Assembly: GCA_003221075.1 (NCBI GenBank)
Contig: QHUF01000236.1
Location: 1-15,302 of the forward strand
Reading direction: 5' to 3'
Source: Gemmatimonadota bacterium
Lineage (GTDB): Bacteria; Gemmatimonadota; Gemmatimonadetes; Gemmatimonadales; GWC2-71-9
Length of the DNA stretch: 15,302 nt
Part shown: positions 1 through 7,194 of the stretch, in pieces
Numbering within the stretch: the first letter of the stretch is position 1
How the letters are laid out: every line of letters begins with the position of its first letter
Notes under the pieces: model-generated
What the model was told of the DNA's origin: nothing
The model's input: only the letters and a program-made list of their open reading frames with translations
The model's database searches: none
Translations under genes and position numbers: made by a program

Positions 1-153
1 AAGGCCGGCGCGTACGCGATTCAAGGCCTCGGCGCGCCGCTGATCGAACGCGTGGAAGGCGACTTTTTTGGCGTGATGGGATTGCCGCTGCGGCTGGCGC
101 TGGACTTGCTCGCGAAGTTCGGGCGGCCTTACCGCTTCAGCCGCAATGGGTGA
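1..153 (+). CDS. maf: Maf family nucleotide pyrophosphatase, 3' end only
   Basis: The first 50 codons read in frame from base 1 to a TGA stop. They match the C-terminal end of Maf/YhdE proteins: the family signature KAGAYAIQGLG, then LIERVEGDFFGVMGLPL, then a short basic tail. Maf proteins are cytoplasmic nucleoside triphosphate pyrophosphatases that hydrolyse non-canonical or modified NTPs (dTTP/UTP type or m7GTP type) and are linked to septum formation. The specificity residues lie in the missing N-terminal part, so the subtype cannot be told. The gene enters from outside the window and overlaps the next gene by 8 bases, which suggests a shared transcript. Confidence 0.9.
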   Translation, partial: KAGAYAIQGLGAPLIERVEGDFFGVMGLPLRLALDLLAKFGRPYRFSRNG

Positions 154-1537
154 AGACTGGGGGCACGTCTTCAATGGTGAGGCGACCGTCAAGTTCTGGT
201 CTCCGGCGGCCGCGCAGGTTCTCCAACAGCAACGCATCACCAAGCTGCGGGTCCATGGTTGGAAACAGCCCACCGTCGAAGCCTTGGGCTCATTCGCGCA
301 CCAACTCGAGCGAATCTTTTGGGAAGTCCACGACCCAACGGACGTTCCAGATCTTTCCGCGCTCGCGCAGCTCCACCAGCTCAATTACCTCACGCTCACC
401 CACGGACTCGATCAGATCGATTTCTCGCGGCTCACGGCGCTGAGGACGCTCGGGGCCTCGGCCGACGCGCCGCAGTTCGGGAACGTGCGGAGCTGCCGCT
501 CTCTCCGGACACTGTACCTCACGAACTGTGGACTGCGCGATTTGATGCCGCTCGCCGGCCTCGATCAGCTCACGAAGGTGCATGTCGGCGAAGCGCCGCT
601 CAAATCACTCGCCGGCATACATGAGCTGCGCGGATTGCGCCGGCTCGCTCTCGCACAGGTGCCGCTGGCCAGTCTCGATGGAATCGAGGACCTGCAAGCA
701 ATCGAGGACATTTACATCTACATGCTCGGGCGCCTGCAGTCGATCGCACCGCTCACAGGCCTGCGCACCTTGCGGAAACTGTCGATTGGCGCGGCGCGGA
801 AGGTTGCGGACTTGGAGCAGCTGGGCGAGATGACCGGACTGGAACATCTCGAGCTTCTGGGCTCCGCGCCCCAACGGCTTGCAGTTCTCTCACGGCTCAA
901 GCGACTCAGGGTTCTACAGCTGGACAATGTCGGCGTACTCCCGTCGTTGGCCTTCCTGCGTGGACTCGACAAGTTGGAAACCTTCTATCCCTCGCAAGGA
1001 ACCAAGATCGAGGATGGGGATCTGGCAGTCCTTCTGGAGTTACCGGCCCTGACTCGTGTGCTGTTTACCAATCGGAAGCATTACACACACACGTGCGGAG
1101 ACATCCAGCACGCGCTGATCGCGCGCTCGACAAGGGATGTCGGTGCGTTCGATAATGCCATGGCAGGCATGTGGCTCGAGACCCTCCAGGAACGAAAGCC
1201 CTCGAGTTGGGCGGGGACCACGATTCGGGATGCCCTGTCGATCCCACCACCGAAGAAACTTCCGGCGATCAACGCGCAGTATGCTGTGGCAAGCGCGGAG
1301 CTTGTTGCGCTCCTCAAAGGACGTCCGGGTCGAACGACGCATTATCCGCTAGCGCTGACCGAGTGGCTCAAATCACACGCGCAACAGCCAGGCAGTGTGC
1401 TCGTCGCGAACGCCGTGCTCGCGCTCGAACGCATCGTTACTCCACCGTCTGGCCTGCTGGAGGTTTGGACCGAGCGCGGACAGGCCTCCGAGTGGCTTGC
1501 CGCGATCGACGACCTGAAGGCACGCATCGTTTCCTAA
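146..1537 (+). CDS. Leucine-rich-repeat protein with C-terminal DUF4259-like domain
   Basis: This 463-residue protein has no signal peptide or membrane segment, so it is probably cytoplasmic. Residues about 70-310 hold a series of roughly 22-residue leucine-rich repeats of the SDS22/internalin style, such as LRTLYLTNCGLRDLMPLAGL and LRGLRRLALAQVPLASLDGI, a fold normally used for protein binding. Residues about 331-463 resemble the whole of the next gene product: DVGAFDNAMAGMW aligns with its DADSFGNDTACDW, and LVANAVLALERIV with LVAKAVAALERIV. That makes the tail a DUF4259-like domain. The ATG sits inside the maf stop region with no Shine-Dalgarno sequence, so translation may be coupled to maf. 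The function is unknown. A recognition protein whose DUF4259 part is the effector or scaffold is one possibility (inference). Confidence 0.85.
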   Translation: MGEDWGHVFNGEATVKFWSPAAAQVLQQQRITKLRVHGWKQPTVEALGSFAHQLERIFWEVHDPTDVPDLSALAQLHQLNYLTLTHGLDQIDFSRLTALRTLGASADAPQFGNVRSCRSLRTLYLTNCGLRDLMPLAGLDQLTKVHVGEAPLKSLAGIHELRGLRRLALAQVPLASLDGIEDLQAIEDIYIYMLGRLQSIAPLTGLRTLRKLSIGAARKVADLEQLGEMTGLEHLELLGSAPQRLAVLSRLKRLRVLQLDNVGVLPSLAFLRGLDKLETFYPSQGTKIEDGDLAVLLELPALTRVLFTNRKHYTHTCGDIQHALIARSTRDVGAFDNAMAGMWLETLQERKPSSWAGTTIRDALSIPPPKKLPAINAQYAVASAELVALLKGRPGRTTHYPLALTEWLKSHAQQPGSVLVANAVLALERIVTPPSGLLEVWTERGQASEWLAAIDDLKARIVS

Positions 1538-1551
1538 CCTGAGGACTCGTC

Positions 1552-1968
1552 ATGGGCACCTGGGACGCGGATAGCTTCGGCAACGATACCGCTTGCGACT
1601 GGACCTACGGTCTGGAGAAGGTCAAGGATCTGCGCTACGTCGAGCAGACCCTGGATCAAGTCTTGGCGTGCGGCAGCAACCAGTCCGTGCCTGCTGAGGT
1701 GGCAGAATGCGCGGTAGCCGCGGCCGAAGTGGTGGCCCGACTCAAGGGCAACTGGGGAATCGAGAACTCCTATTCGGAAACGGTGGACAACTGGGTCCGC
1801 GCGCGTCGTCTCACGCCGCCGTCGGCACTCGTCGCCAAGGCCGTCGCGGCGCTCGAGCGGATTGTCGTCGAGCCATCCGAGCTGCTGAATTTGTGGACGG
1901 AGGGCGGGGAAGATAGCAACGGTTGGGTGGACACCGTCGCCGAGCTGAGAGCGCGCGTCGCGCGCTGA
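1552..1968 (+). CDS. DUF4259 domain protein
   Basis: A 138-residue soluble protein that starts MGTWDADSFGNDTACDW, the typical opening of DUF4259 proteins (MGTW, then F-N-D, then a W). Family members are small and have no established function. A GAGG ribosome-binding site at 1541-1544 lies 7 bases before the ATG and supports this start. The gene follows the LRR-DUF4259 gene after 14 bases and is probably cotranscribed with it. Its residues from about 8 to the end align with the tail of that protein, including AVAAAEVVARLKG, a conserved LERIV block, PS-LL and WTE-G. Its stop codon directly abuts the stop codon of the opposing cyclase gene, so there is no room for a separate terminator. Confidence 0.85.
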   Translation: MGTWDADSFGNDTACDWTYGLEKVKDLRYVEQTLDQVLACGSNQSVPAEVAECAVAAAEVVARLKGNWGIENSYSETVDNWVRARRLTPPSALVAKAVAALERIVVEPSELLNLWTEGGEDSNGWVDTVAELRARVAR

Positions 1969-3594
1969 TTACCGCTTCACACGATAAACCGGCACTTTCT
2001 TGGTCTTGCCTTTGACCTGAATCGGCTCGAGCGCCTCCACGTTGGGCGGCTTCTTGAGCGCCTTGTAGAACGGCTCCGAAATCAGGATCTCGTTGGCGCC
2101 GGCCGATGAGCACAGCCGGCTCGCGGTGTTCACCGCGTCGCCGATGACGGTGTACTCGAGCCGACGGTCCGAGCCGATATTGCCTGCGAACACCTCGCCG
2201 AAGTTGATCCCGATCCCGATCGCCAGCGGCTGGCGGCCCGATTCCTTCCACTTCGCGTTCATCTTCTCCAGCGTGTCGAGCTGGTCGATCGCGCATTGCA
2301 TGGCGCGGTCGGCGTCGTCGGCATGGCCGATCGGCGCGCCCCACAGCGCCATGATCGCGTCACCCATGAACTTGTCGAGCGTGCCGGAGTGCTCGAACAC
2401 GATGTCCACCATTTCGGTGAAATAGTCGGTGAGCAGGCCGGCGATCTCATCCGGATTCATCGTTTCCGACATCGGTGTAAAGCCGCGAATATCGGAAAAG
2501 AACACGACCACCGGCTGCTTCTGGCTGGGCAGCTTGCCCGCATCCTGCTGCTCGGCGATGACCGAAGCGATGTTGGGCGAGAAGTAGCGCTCGAAGTTCG
2601 AGCGCACCAGCGCCTCCCGGCGGATCCGCTCGGAGAGCTGTGAGTTCTCGATCGCGATCGCGGTGAGGCCGCCGAAGGCGATCAGAAACTCCAGGTCCTC
2701 GTCGGCGAAGGAGTGCGTCGCCGTGAGATTGTCGACATACAGGATCCCTAGGACTTTCTGATCGGAGCCCATGAGCGGCGTGCACATCGCGCTGCGCACG
2801 CTCTGAATGAGTATCGACTTCCCCTTGAAGCGCTCGTCGGCGGCGGCGTTGTCCGACAAGATTGCCACCCGCTCCTCGACCGCTTTCCGGGCGATCGACT
2901 GGGGCACGTGCTTCGCGGCGCTCGCGTCGCCTGTCCGGCTCTTGGAAATGCGGGGAATCAGCTCGTCCGACTTGCCATCCAGCAGGAGGATCGAGACGCG
3001 GTCCACGTTCATGATCTGGAACGTGAAATCCACCACCTTGTCGAGCAGGCGGTCGAGCTCCTGCTGCTTCGACAGCTCCTTCGATACCTCCAACAGCAGC
3101 GACAGCTTTTTCTCGCGCCGCTCCTCCTGACTCTGGCCGCGCACCTTGAGGTGCGACGACCCTTCCGGCTGGTCGATGACGATCGCCGGGACGCCACCGC
3201 TGACGGGCAGTTGCCGGACGATCGTGCCGCCGGCGACACCGCCTTTGCCGCCGGACTTGGGGCTCGCGAATTCGGCGGCGGGTGGCACGACCTGCGGCCG
3301 CGGGAGGGGCGCGGTCACCTCTTTGACGCGAAACGCCACCTTGCCGAAGGTCACGACGTCGTTGGCGCCCGCCTCGGCCTCGGTGATCTTGGCGCCGTTC
3401 AGGAACGTCCCGTTGGAAGAGCCGAGATCGGTGACGCGGACGCCGCTGTCGGTGAGGACGATCTCGGCGTGGCGGCGCGAGATCGTGGGATCGTAGATGG
3501 GGACGTCGCTCGTGACCGCGCGCCCCACCACGAGTTTGCGCCCGAGCTGGAGGTCGATCGATTGTTCGCCGGATGTGCTCAGCAGCTTGAACAC
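1969..3594 (-). CDS. FHA-GAF-class III adenylate cyclase
   Basis: A 541-residue soluble protein in three parts. An FHA domain (about 1-90) keeps the phosphothreonine-binding residues: GR at 24-25, SRRH at 39-42 and SSNGTFLNG at 59-67. After a Gly/Pro-rich linker and a short helical stretch comes a GAF domain (about 170-318). The cyclase domain (about 358-541) has both metal-binding aspartates, D368 in FFSDIRGF and D412 in KFMGDAIMALW, and the catalytic N489 and R493 in YTVIGDAVNTASR. K408 and T482 are the adenine-specifying pair of bacterial adenylate cyclases, so cAMP is the likely product. The start is GTG, 10 bases after the trpE stop, with no clear Shine-Dalgarno sequence. The N-terminus fits an FHA fold directly. 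It is probably cotranscribed with trpE. The likely role is to couple a phosphorylated partner and a GAF ligand to cAMP output (inference). Confidence 0.93.
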   Translation of the reverse strand: MFKLLSTSGEQSIDLQLGRKLVVGRAVTSDVPIYDPTISRRHAEIVLTDSGVRVTDLGSSNGTFLNGAKITEAEAGANDVVTFGKVAFRVKEVTAPLPRPQVVPPAAEFASPKSGGKGGVAGGTIVRQLPVSGGVPAIVIDQPEGSSHLKVRGQSQEERREKKLSLLLEVSKELSKQQELDRLLDKVVDFTFQIMNVDRVSILLLDGKSDELIPRISKSRTGDASAAKHVPQSIARKAVEERVAILSDNAAADERFKGKSILIQSVRSAMCTPLMGSDQKVLGILYVDNLTATHSFADEDLEFLIAFGGLTAIAIENSQLSERIRREALVRSNFERYFSPNIASVIAEQQDAGKLPSQKQPVVVFFSDIRGFTPMSETMNPDEIAGLLTDYFTEMVDIVFEHSGTLDKFMGDAIMALWGAPIGHADDADRAMQCAIDQLDTLEKMNAKWKESGRQPLAIGIGINFGEVFAGNIGSDRRLEYTVIGDAVNTASRLCSSAGANEILISEPFYKALKKPPNVEALEPIQVKGKTKKVPVYRVKR

Positions 3595-3604
3595 AGGCCC
3601 GAAG

Positions 3605-5101
3605 CTAATCGCCTGCTTTGGCCAACGCGAGCGCCCGTAGCACGGCCTGCGCCTTGGCTTCGGTCTCCGCGAATTCGCGCGCGGGGTCGGAGTCGGCGAC
3701 GATGCCGGCGCCGGCTTGCACGACGACCTGGTCCTTGAGCACGAGCGCCGAGCGAATCGTGATCGCCGTGTCCATGCTCGTCGCGCCCCAGCCGACGTAG
3801 CCTACCGCCCCCGCATACGGGCCGCGTCGCTCAGGTTCGAGCTCGTCGATGATTTCCATGGCGCGCACCTTGGGTGCGCCGCTGACCGTCCCGGCGGGGA
3901 AACATGCGCGAAACACATCGAGCGCGTCGTAGCCGTCCTTCAACCGTCCCCGCACCTCGCTCACGAGGTGCTGCACGTGCGAGTAGCGCTCGATCTGCAG
4001 TGATTCGGTGACCCGCACCGTGCCGTACTGCGCCACACGCCCGACGTCGTTCCGTCCCAGGTCGACCAGCATGCGGTGCTCGGCCAGCTCCTTCGCGTCC
4101 CCGCGCAGCGACTCGGCGAGCGCTTCGTCTTCGGCGGGGCTCGCACCCCGGGGCCGTGTCCCGGCGATCGGCCGAACCGTGACTTCGTCGCCCTCGACCC
4201 GGACCAGTACCTCCGGCGAGCTCCCGACGATCGCGAGATCGTCGAGCGTCAGATAGAAGAGGTACGGCGCGGGGTTCAAGGCGCGCAGGTACCTGTACAG
4301 CCGCAGCGGGTCGACCGCGCCGGGCACGACCTGGCGGCGCGAGAGGACGGCTTGGAATACGTCGCCCGCGGCGATGTACTCGCGGATCCTGGCGACATCC
4401 CGCTCGAACGCCGCGCGCGCGTATTGCGATTGCGGGGGAGGCCGCAACGCCCGACCGCGGTCCTCCAACGAGAGCGGCGCCAGCTGATGTGTGCCGCCCA
4501 GACGTCCGATGAGGGTATCGAGTCGCTCCTGTGCGACGTCGTACAGCCGCAGCCGTTGCGCGGGCGACGCCTTCGGCGGCACCTCGACGTTCGCCACGAC
4601 GATGGCGCGGCCGAAGACGTTGTCGAGGATCACCAGCGAATCGGCGATCATCACGACCGCGTCGGGCACCCCGAGTGTATCCGCGGGGCCCGTGGCGAGC
4701 CGCTCGATGCTGCGCACGACATCGTAGCCGAGGTACCCGACGGCGCCCCCCATGAAGCGCGGCAGGCCGGGCAGCGCGACGCTCGGCAGCGCGCGCATGC
4801 GGTCGGCGAGATGGGCGACCGGGTCGGACGTTTGCCCCGCCTGCGCCCAGCCTGTCGCCGGCGTCCAGCGATCGACCTGTTGACCGCGATAGCGCCACAC
4901 CTCGCGCGGCTCGGTGCCGAGGAAGGTGTACCGCGCCCAGCGCTCGCCGCCGACCAATGATTCGAGGAGAAACGCGAACGGCGGTCGTGCGATCTTCGCG
5001 AAAGCGGCGACGGGCGTATCGGCGTCTGTGACCACTTCGCGGATCACCGGTACGATTCCGCCGCTCTTGGCGCGCTCCAGGAATGCGTCGCGTGGGTCCA
5101 T
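3605..5101 (-). CDS. trpE: Anthranilate synthase component I
   Basis: This 498-residue protein has the usual length for TrpE, which with the glutaminase TrpG turns chorismate and glutamine into anthranilate, the first step of tryptophan synthesis. The tryptophan feedback motif LLES is at 45-48. The chorismate-binding core shows PIAGTRPRG (311-319), ELAEHRMLVDLGRND (338-352), FPAGTVSGAPKVRAMEIIDE (401-420) and IVADSDPAREF (467-477). The LLES motif and overall length favour TrpE over PabB or isochorismate synthase. No trpG is next to it; the following gene is the FHA cyclase. The ATG lies 18 bases from the ATG of the divergent barrel gene, so there is no space for a trp leader or attenuator, and any promoter must lie partly inside that gene. 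Confidence 0.96.
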   Translation of the reverse strand: MDPRDAFLERAKSGGIVPVIREVVTDADTPVAAFAKIARPPFAFLLESLVGGERWARYTFLGTEPREVWRYRGQQVDRWTPATGWAQAGQTSDPVAHLADRMRALPSVALPGLPRFMGGAVGYLGYDVVRSIERLATGPADTLGVPDAVVMIADSLVILDNVFGRAIVVANVEVPPKASPAQRLRLYDVAQERLDTLIGRLGGTHQLAPLSLEDRGRALRPPPQSQYARAAFERDVARIREYIAAGDVFQAVLSRRQVVPGAVDPLRLYRYLRALNPAPYLFYLTLDDLAIVGSSPEVLVRVEGDEVTVRPIAGTRPRGASPAEDEALAESLRGDAKELAEHRMLVDLGRNDVGRVAQYGTVRVTESLQIERYSHVQHLVSEVRGRLKDGYDALDVFRACFPAGTVSGAPKVRAMEIIDELEPERRGPYAGAVGYVGWGATSMDTAITIRSALVLKDQVVVQAGAGIVADSDPAREFAETEAKAQAVLRALALAKAGD

Positions 5102-5105
5102 GGCC

Positions 5106-5113
5106 TAAATTTG
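5106..5113 (+). promoter_or_regulatory. Possible -10 element for the barrel-protein gene (leaderless)
   Basis: TAAATTTG stands out as an A/T island in very G+C-rich surroundings. It fits TAnnTTTG, the -7 element of Bacteroidota sigma factors. It ends 6 bases before the ATG at 5120, so transcription would begin at or next to the start codon. It lies inside a near-symmetric 15-mer, GGCCTAAATTTGGCC (5102-5116). I see no convincing -35 element. Confidence 0.3.
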
Positions 5114-5119
5114 GCCGCT

Positions 5120-7144
5120 ATGCGCTGGTCCGCCGTACTGCTGCTCGTCCTCGCCACCCCCATCCCCACCCGTGCGTCCGCTCAGGGGTGGAATGGCGAT
5201 TCCGCCCTGGCACTGGCGCGGCGTGCCATCGAGCGCCGCGCGCAGACCGCGGTCGACACCGCACTGCGCGACTACAAGGCCAAAGCTCACGGGTTTCTCT
5301 TCTTCCTGGGCCAGTTCGGTGAAGGGCTCACCGAGCCGCCGCGGCTCGTCAAAGCGGATCAGCTGGAGCTGGAAGTGTACTGGAAGGCGCCGCAGCTGAG
5401 CAAGCAGCGCATCATCGGCTGGCGCGATCGCGCCGAGCTCCCCACCGATATCAACTACCACCGCGATCACCTCGGCATCGTGCAGAACAACTTCGGCACC
5501 ACGATCCGGCTGGGCGAAGGCGATGAGGTGCGGGATGTGCCGCATCCGCTCGCCCCCGGGGGGACGGATCTGTACGACTTCGCCCTGGGCGACACGACGG
5601 CGATCGTGCTCTCGCAGCGCGCGGTGCGTGTCGTCGCGCTGCGGGTGCGGCCCAAGAACTTCGCCGGCGCCGCCATCGTCGGCACGCTGTTCATCGATAT
5701 CGAATCCGCCGAGCTGGTGCGGATGGCGTTCAACTTCACACCCAAAGCCTACCTCGATCCACAGCTCGAGGACGTCAGCATCGTGCTGGACAACGCGCTC
5801 TGGGAAGGACGATTCTGGCTCCCCTACCGCCAGGAGGTCGAGATTCGCCGCCGCGCCACGTGGCTCGACATCCCCGCGCGCGGCATCATCCGGGGACGCT
5901 GGGAGATCGACGGGTACGTATTCAACCTGGGCCTCGACGCGAGTTTTTTCAGAGGCGACGAGATCACGGCGCTGCCCAAAGTCGCGCGCGATTCCTTCCC
6001 GTGGCCCGGCCCGCTCAGCGCCGCCATCCAGGACGTAGCCGAGCCGGTCCGCGAAAACGATCTGCAGCACGTCCGTGCCGAAGTCAGCCGCATCGCGGGC
6101 CGCCGCGCGCTCACCGGGCTCAAACGCCAGCGCCTCGGCGCGCGGTCGTTGAGCGATCTGGTCCACGTCAATCGCGTGGAGGGCCTCGCCGCCGGAGCCG
6201 GCTTCGTCTGGCGCACGCCGGACGACGCCTTCGAGCTCCGGGGATTCGGGAGCTACGGGTTTGCCGACCGGTCGGGGAAGGGCAGTATCGCGGTGACGTC
6301 CGCCGATGGCCTCGAGCTGGCGGTCTATCGGCAGGTCCGGGATATCGGGGATGCGCCCGTGATCGCGCCGCTGCTCAACTCGATCGCCTCGCAGGAATTT
6401 GGCGACGACTACGGCGACTATTACCGCGCGACGGGCGTCCGGCTCAGCGTTCGCTCGGGGCTCGGTGCGAGAGCCGAGTGGCGTTTCGCTGCCGCACGCG
6501 AGCGCGTTGCATCGCTCGCCGTGCGCGCCACTCCGGCCACGGGAAGCTTCCGTCAGAACCCCATTGTGATCGGCGGCAACTATTCCAGCGCAGCGATTAC
6601 CCTCCGTCGCCGCAGCGAGGGTTTCGCCGTGCGCCGCGATGCGGCCGGAGAGGCAACGCTGGAATTCGGAGAGCGCTACACGCGCTTGAGTGGCAGCGCG
6701 CACCTGCTCGTTCCAGTCGGCGCAGGGACGAGCCGGCTGTTGACGCGTGTGCAGTTCGGTGTGGCGACCCGCAACCTGCCGCCCCAGCGCGCGTTCGTTC
6801 TGGGTGGCCGCGGGACGCTGCTCGGTGATGAATTCCGGGATTGGGGCGGCCGGCGAGCCGCGGTCGTGCACGTCGAGTGGCGCGGCCCGGTGCCGTTCAT
6901 TCGCCTGAGAGCAGGACCGGCGCGGACACCGGGAACGATCACGCTCGCGCCCTACGTCGCGGCGGGATGGAGCGGCGAGCCCATCGCGTTCACACCGTGG
7001 CGGGCGACGCCGGGCACACGTGTGACTTTGGGGCTCGGCGCCGAATGGCTCGGGCTGTTTCGGCTCGAGGCGGGATACGGGGTCCAGGCGCGCCAGCTGC
7101 ACGTCGCCTTCGACGTGACGCGCGATTTTTGGGACATCCTGTGA
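5120..7144 (+). CDS. Predicted outer-membrane beta-barrel protein
   Basis: The ATG at 5120 gives 674 residues beginning with a clean Sec signal peptide: MR, a hydrophobic run (SAVLLLVLA), then ASA followed by QGW, so cleavage is likely after residue 21. A TTG three codons upstream is possible but would weaken the signal. The middle (about 50-290) is a soluble, beta-rich region with YWKAPQLSKQRIIGWRD and VRPKNFAGAAIVGTLFIDIE, resembling the N-terminal parts of DUF5686-type surface proteins. From about 350 to the end, alternating polar and hydrophobic strands look like a barrel. RAFVLGGRGTLLGDEF (about residue 556) recalls the Omp85 motif near the barrel end, though the RGY triplet is not intact. 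No POTRA domain was recognised. The protein ends in FWDIL. A membrane biogenesis, transport or receptor role is possible, but the substrate is unknown. Confidence 0.78.
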   Translation: MRWSAVLLLVLATPIPTRASAQGWNGDSALALARRAIERRAQTAVDTALRDYKAKAHGFLFFLGQFGEGLTEPPRLVKADQLELEVYWKAPQLSKQRIIGWRDRAELPTDINYHRDHLGIVQNNFGTTIRLGEGDEVRDVPHPLAPGGTDLYDFALGDTTAIVLSQRAVRVVALRVRPKNFAGAAIVGTLFIDIESAELVRMAFNFTPKAYLDPQLEDVSIVLDNALWEGRFWLPYRQEVEIRRRATWLDIPARGIIRGRWEIDGYVFNLGLDASFFRGDEITALPKVARDSFPWPGPLSAAIQDVAEPVRENDLQHVRAEVSRIAGRRALTGLKRQRLGARSLSDLVHVNRVEGLAAGAGFVWRTPDDAFELRGFGSYGFADRSGKGSIAVTSADGLELAVYRQVRDIGDAPVIAPLLNSIASQEFGDDYGDYYRATGVRLSVRSGLGARAEWRFAAARERVASLAVRATPATGSFRQNPIVIGGNYSSAAITLRRRSEGFAVRRDAAGEATLEFGERYTRLSGSAHLLVPVGAGTSRLLTRVQFGVATRNLPPQRAFVLGGRGTLLGDEFRDWGGRRAAVVHVEWRGPVPFIRLRAGPARTPGTITLAPYVAAGWSGEPIAFTPWRATPGTRVTLGLGAEWLGLFRLEAGYGVQARQLHVAFDVTRDFWDIL

Positions 7145-7182
7145 TACGGAATACTGGACTCGGGCGCCTTCGGTAATAGCTT

Positions 7183-7194
7183 GGAGGCAGCCTC
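7183..7194 (+). promoter_or_regulatory. Ribosome-binding site inside a small inverted repeat
   Basis: GGAGG at 7183-7187 lies 7 bases before the ATG at 7195 and fixes that start. It is part of GAGGCAGCCTC (7184-7194), which can pair GAGG with CCTC around a CAG loop. This 4-bp hairpin would cover most of the Shine-Dalgarno sequence. The site is seen directly; a regulatory effect is inference. Confidence 0.55.

Noticed and set aside
1..1968. Recently acquired island at the LRR-DUF4259 genes
   Set aside because: Sampled lines seem a little less G+C-rich than the rest (33 of 60 at 1021-1080, against 46 of 60 at 4081-4140), but other lines in the same genes reach about 67%. There are no integrase, tRNA or flanking repeats, so transfer is not supported.
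3831..4898. A 355-codon open frame on the same strand as trpE but in another frame
   Set aside because: It is an Arg/Ala/Gly-rich shadow of trpE with no recognisable domain.
5099..5122. trp leader peptide, attenuator or T-box ahead of trpE
   Set aside because: Only 18 bases separate the start codons, which is too short for any of these, and no Trp-rich leader is seen.
5105..7102. A 665-codon open frame antisense to the barrel-protein gene
   Set aside because: It has no signal, domain or motif and is rich in Arg, Ala, Glu and Asp. Such frames arise from strong third-position G+C bias. The sense frame has a signal peptide and barrel features.
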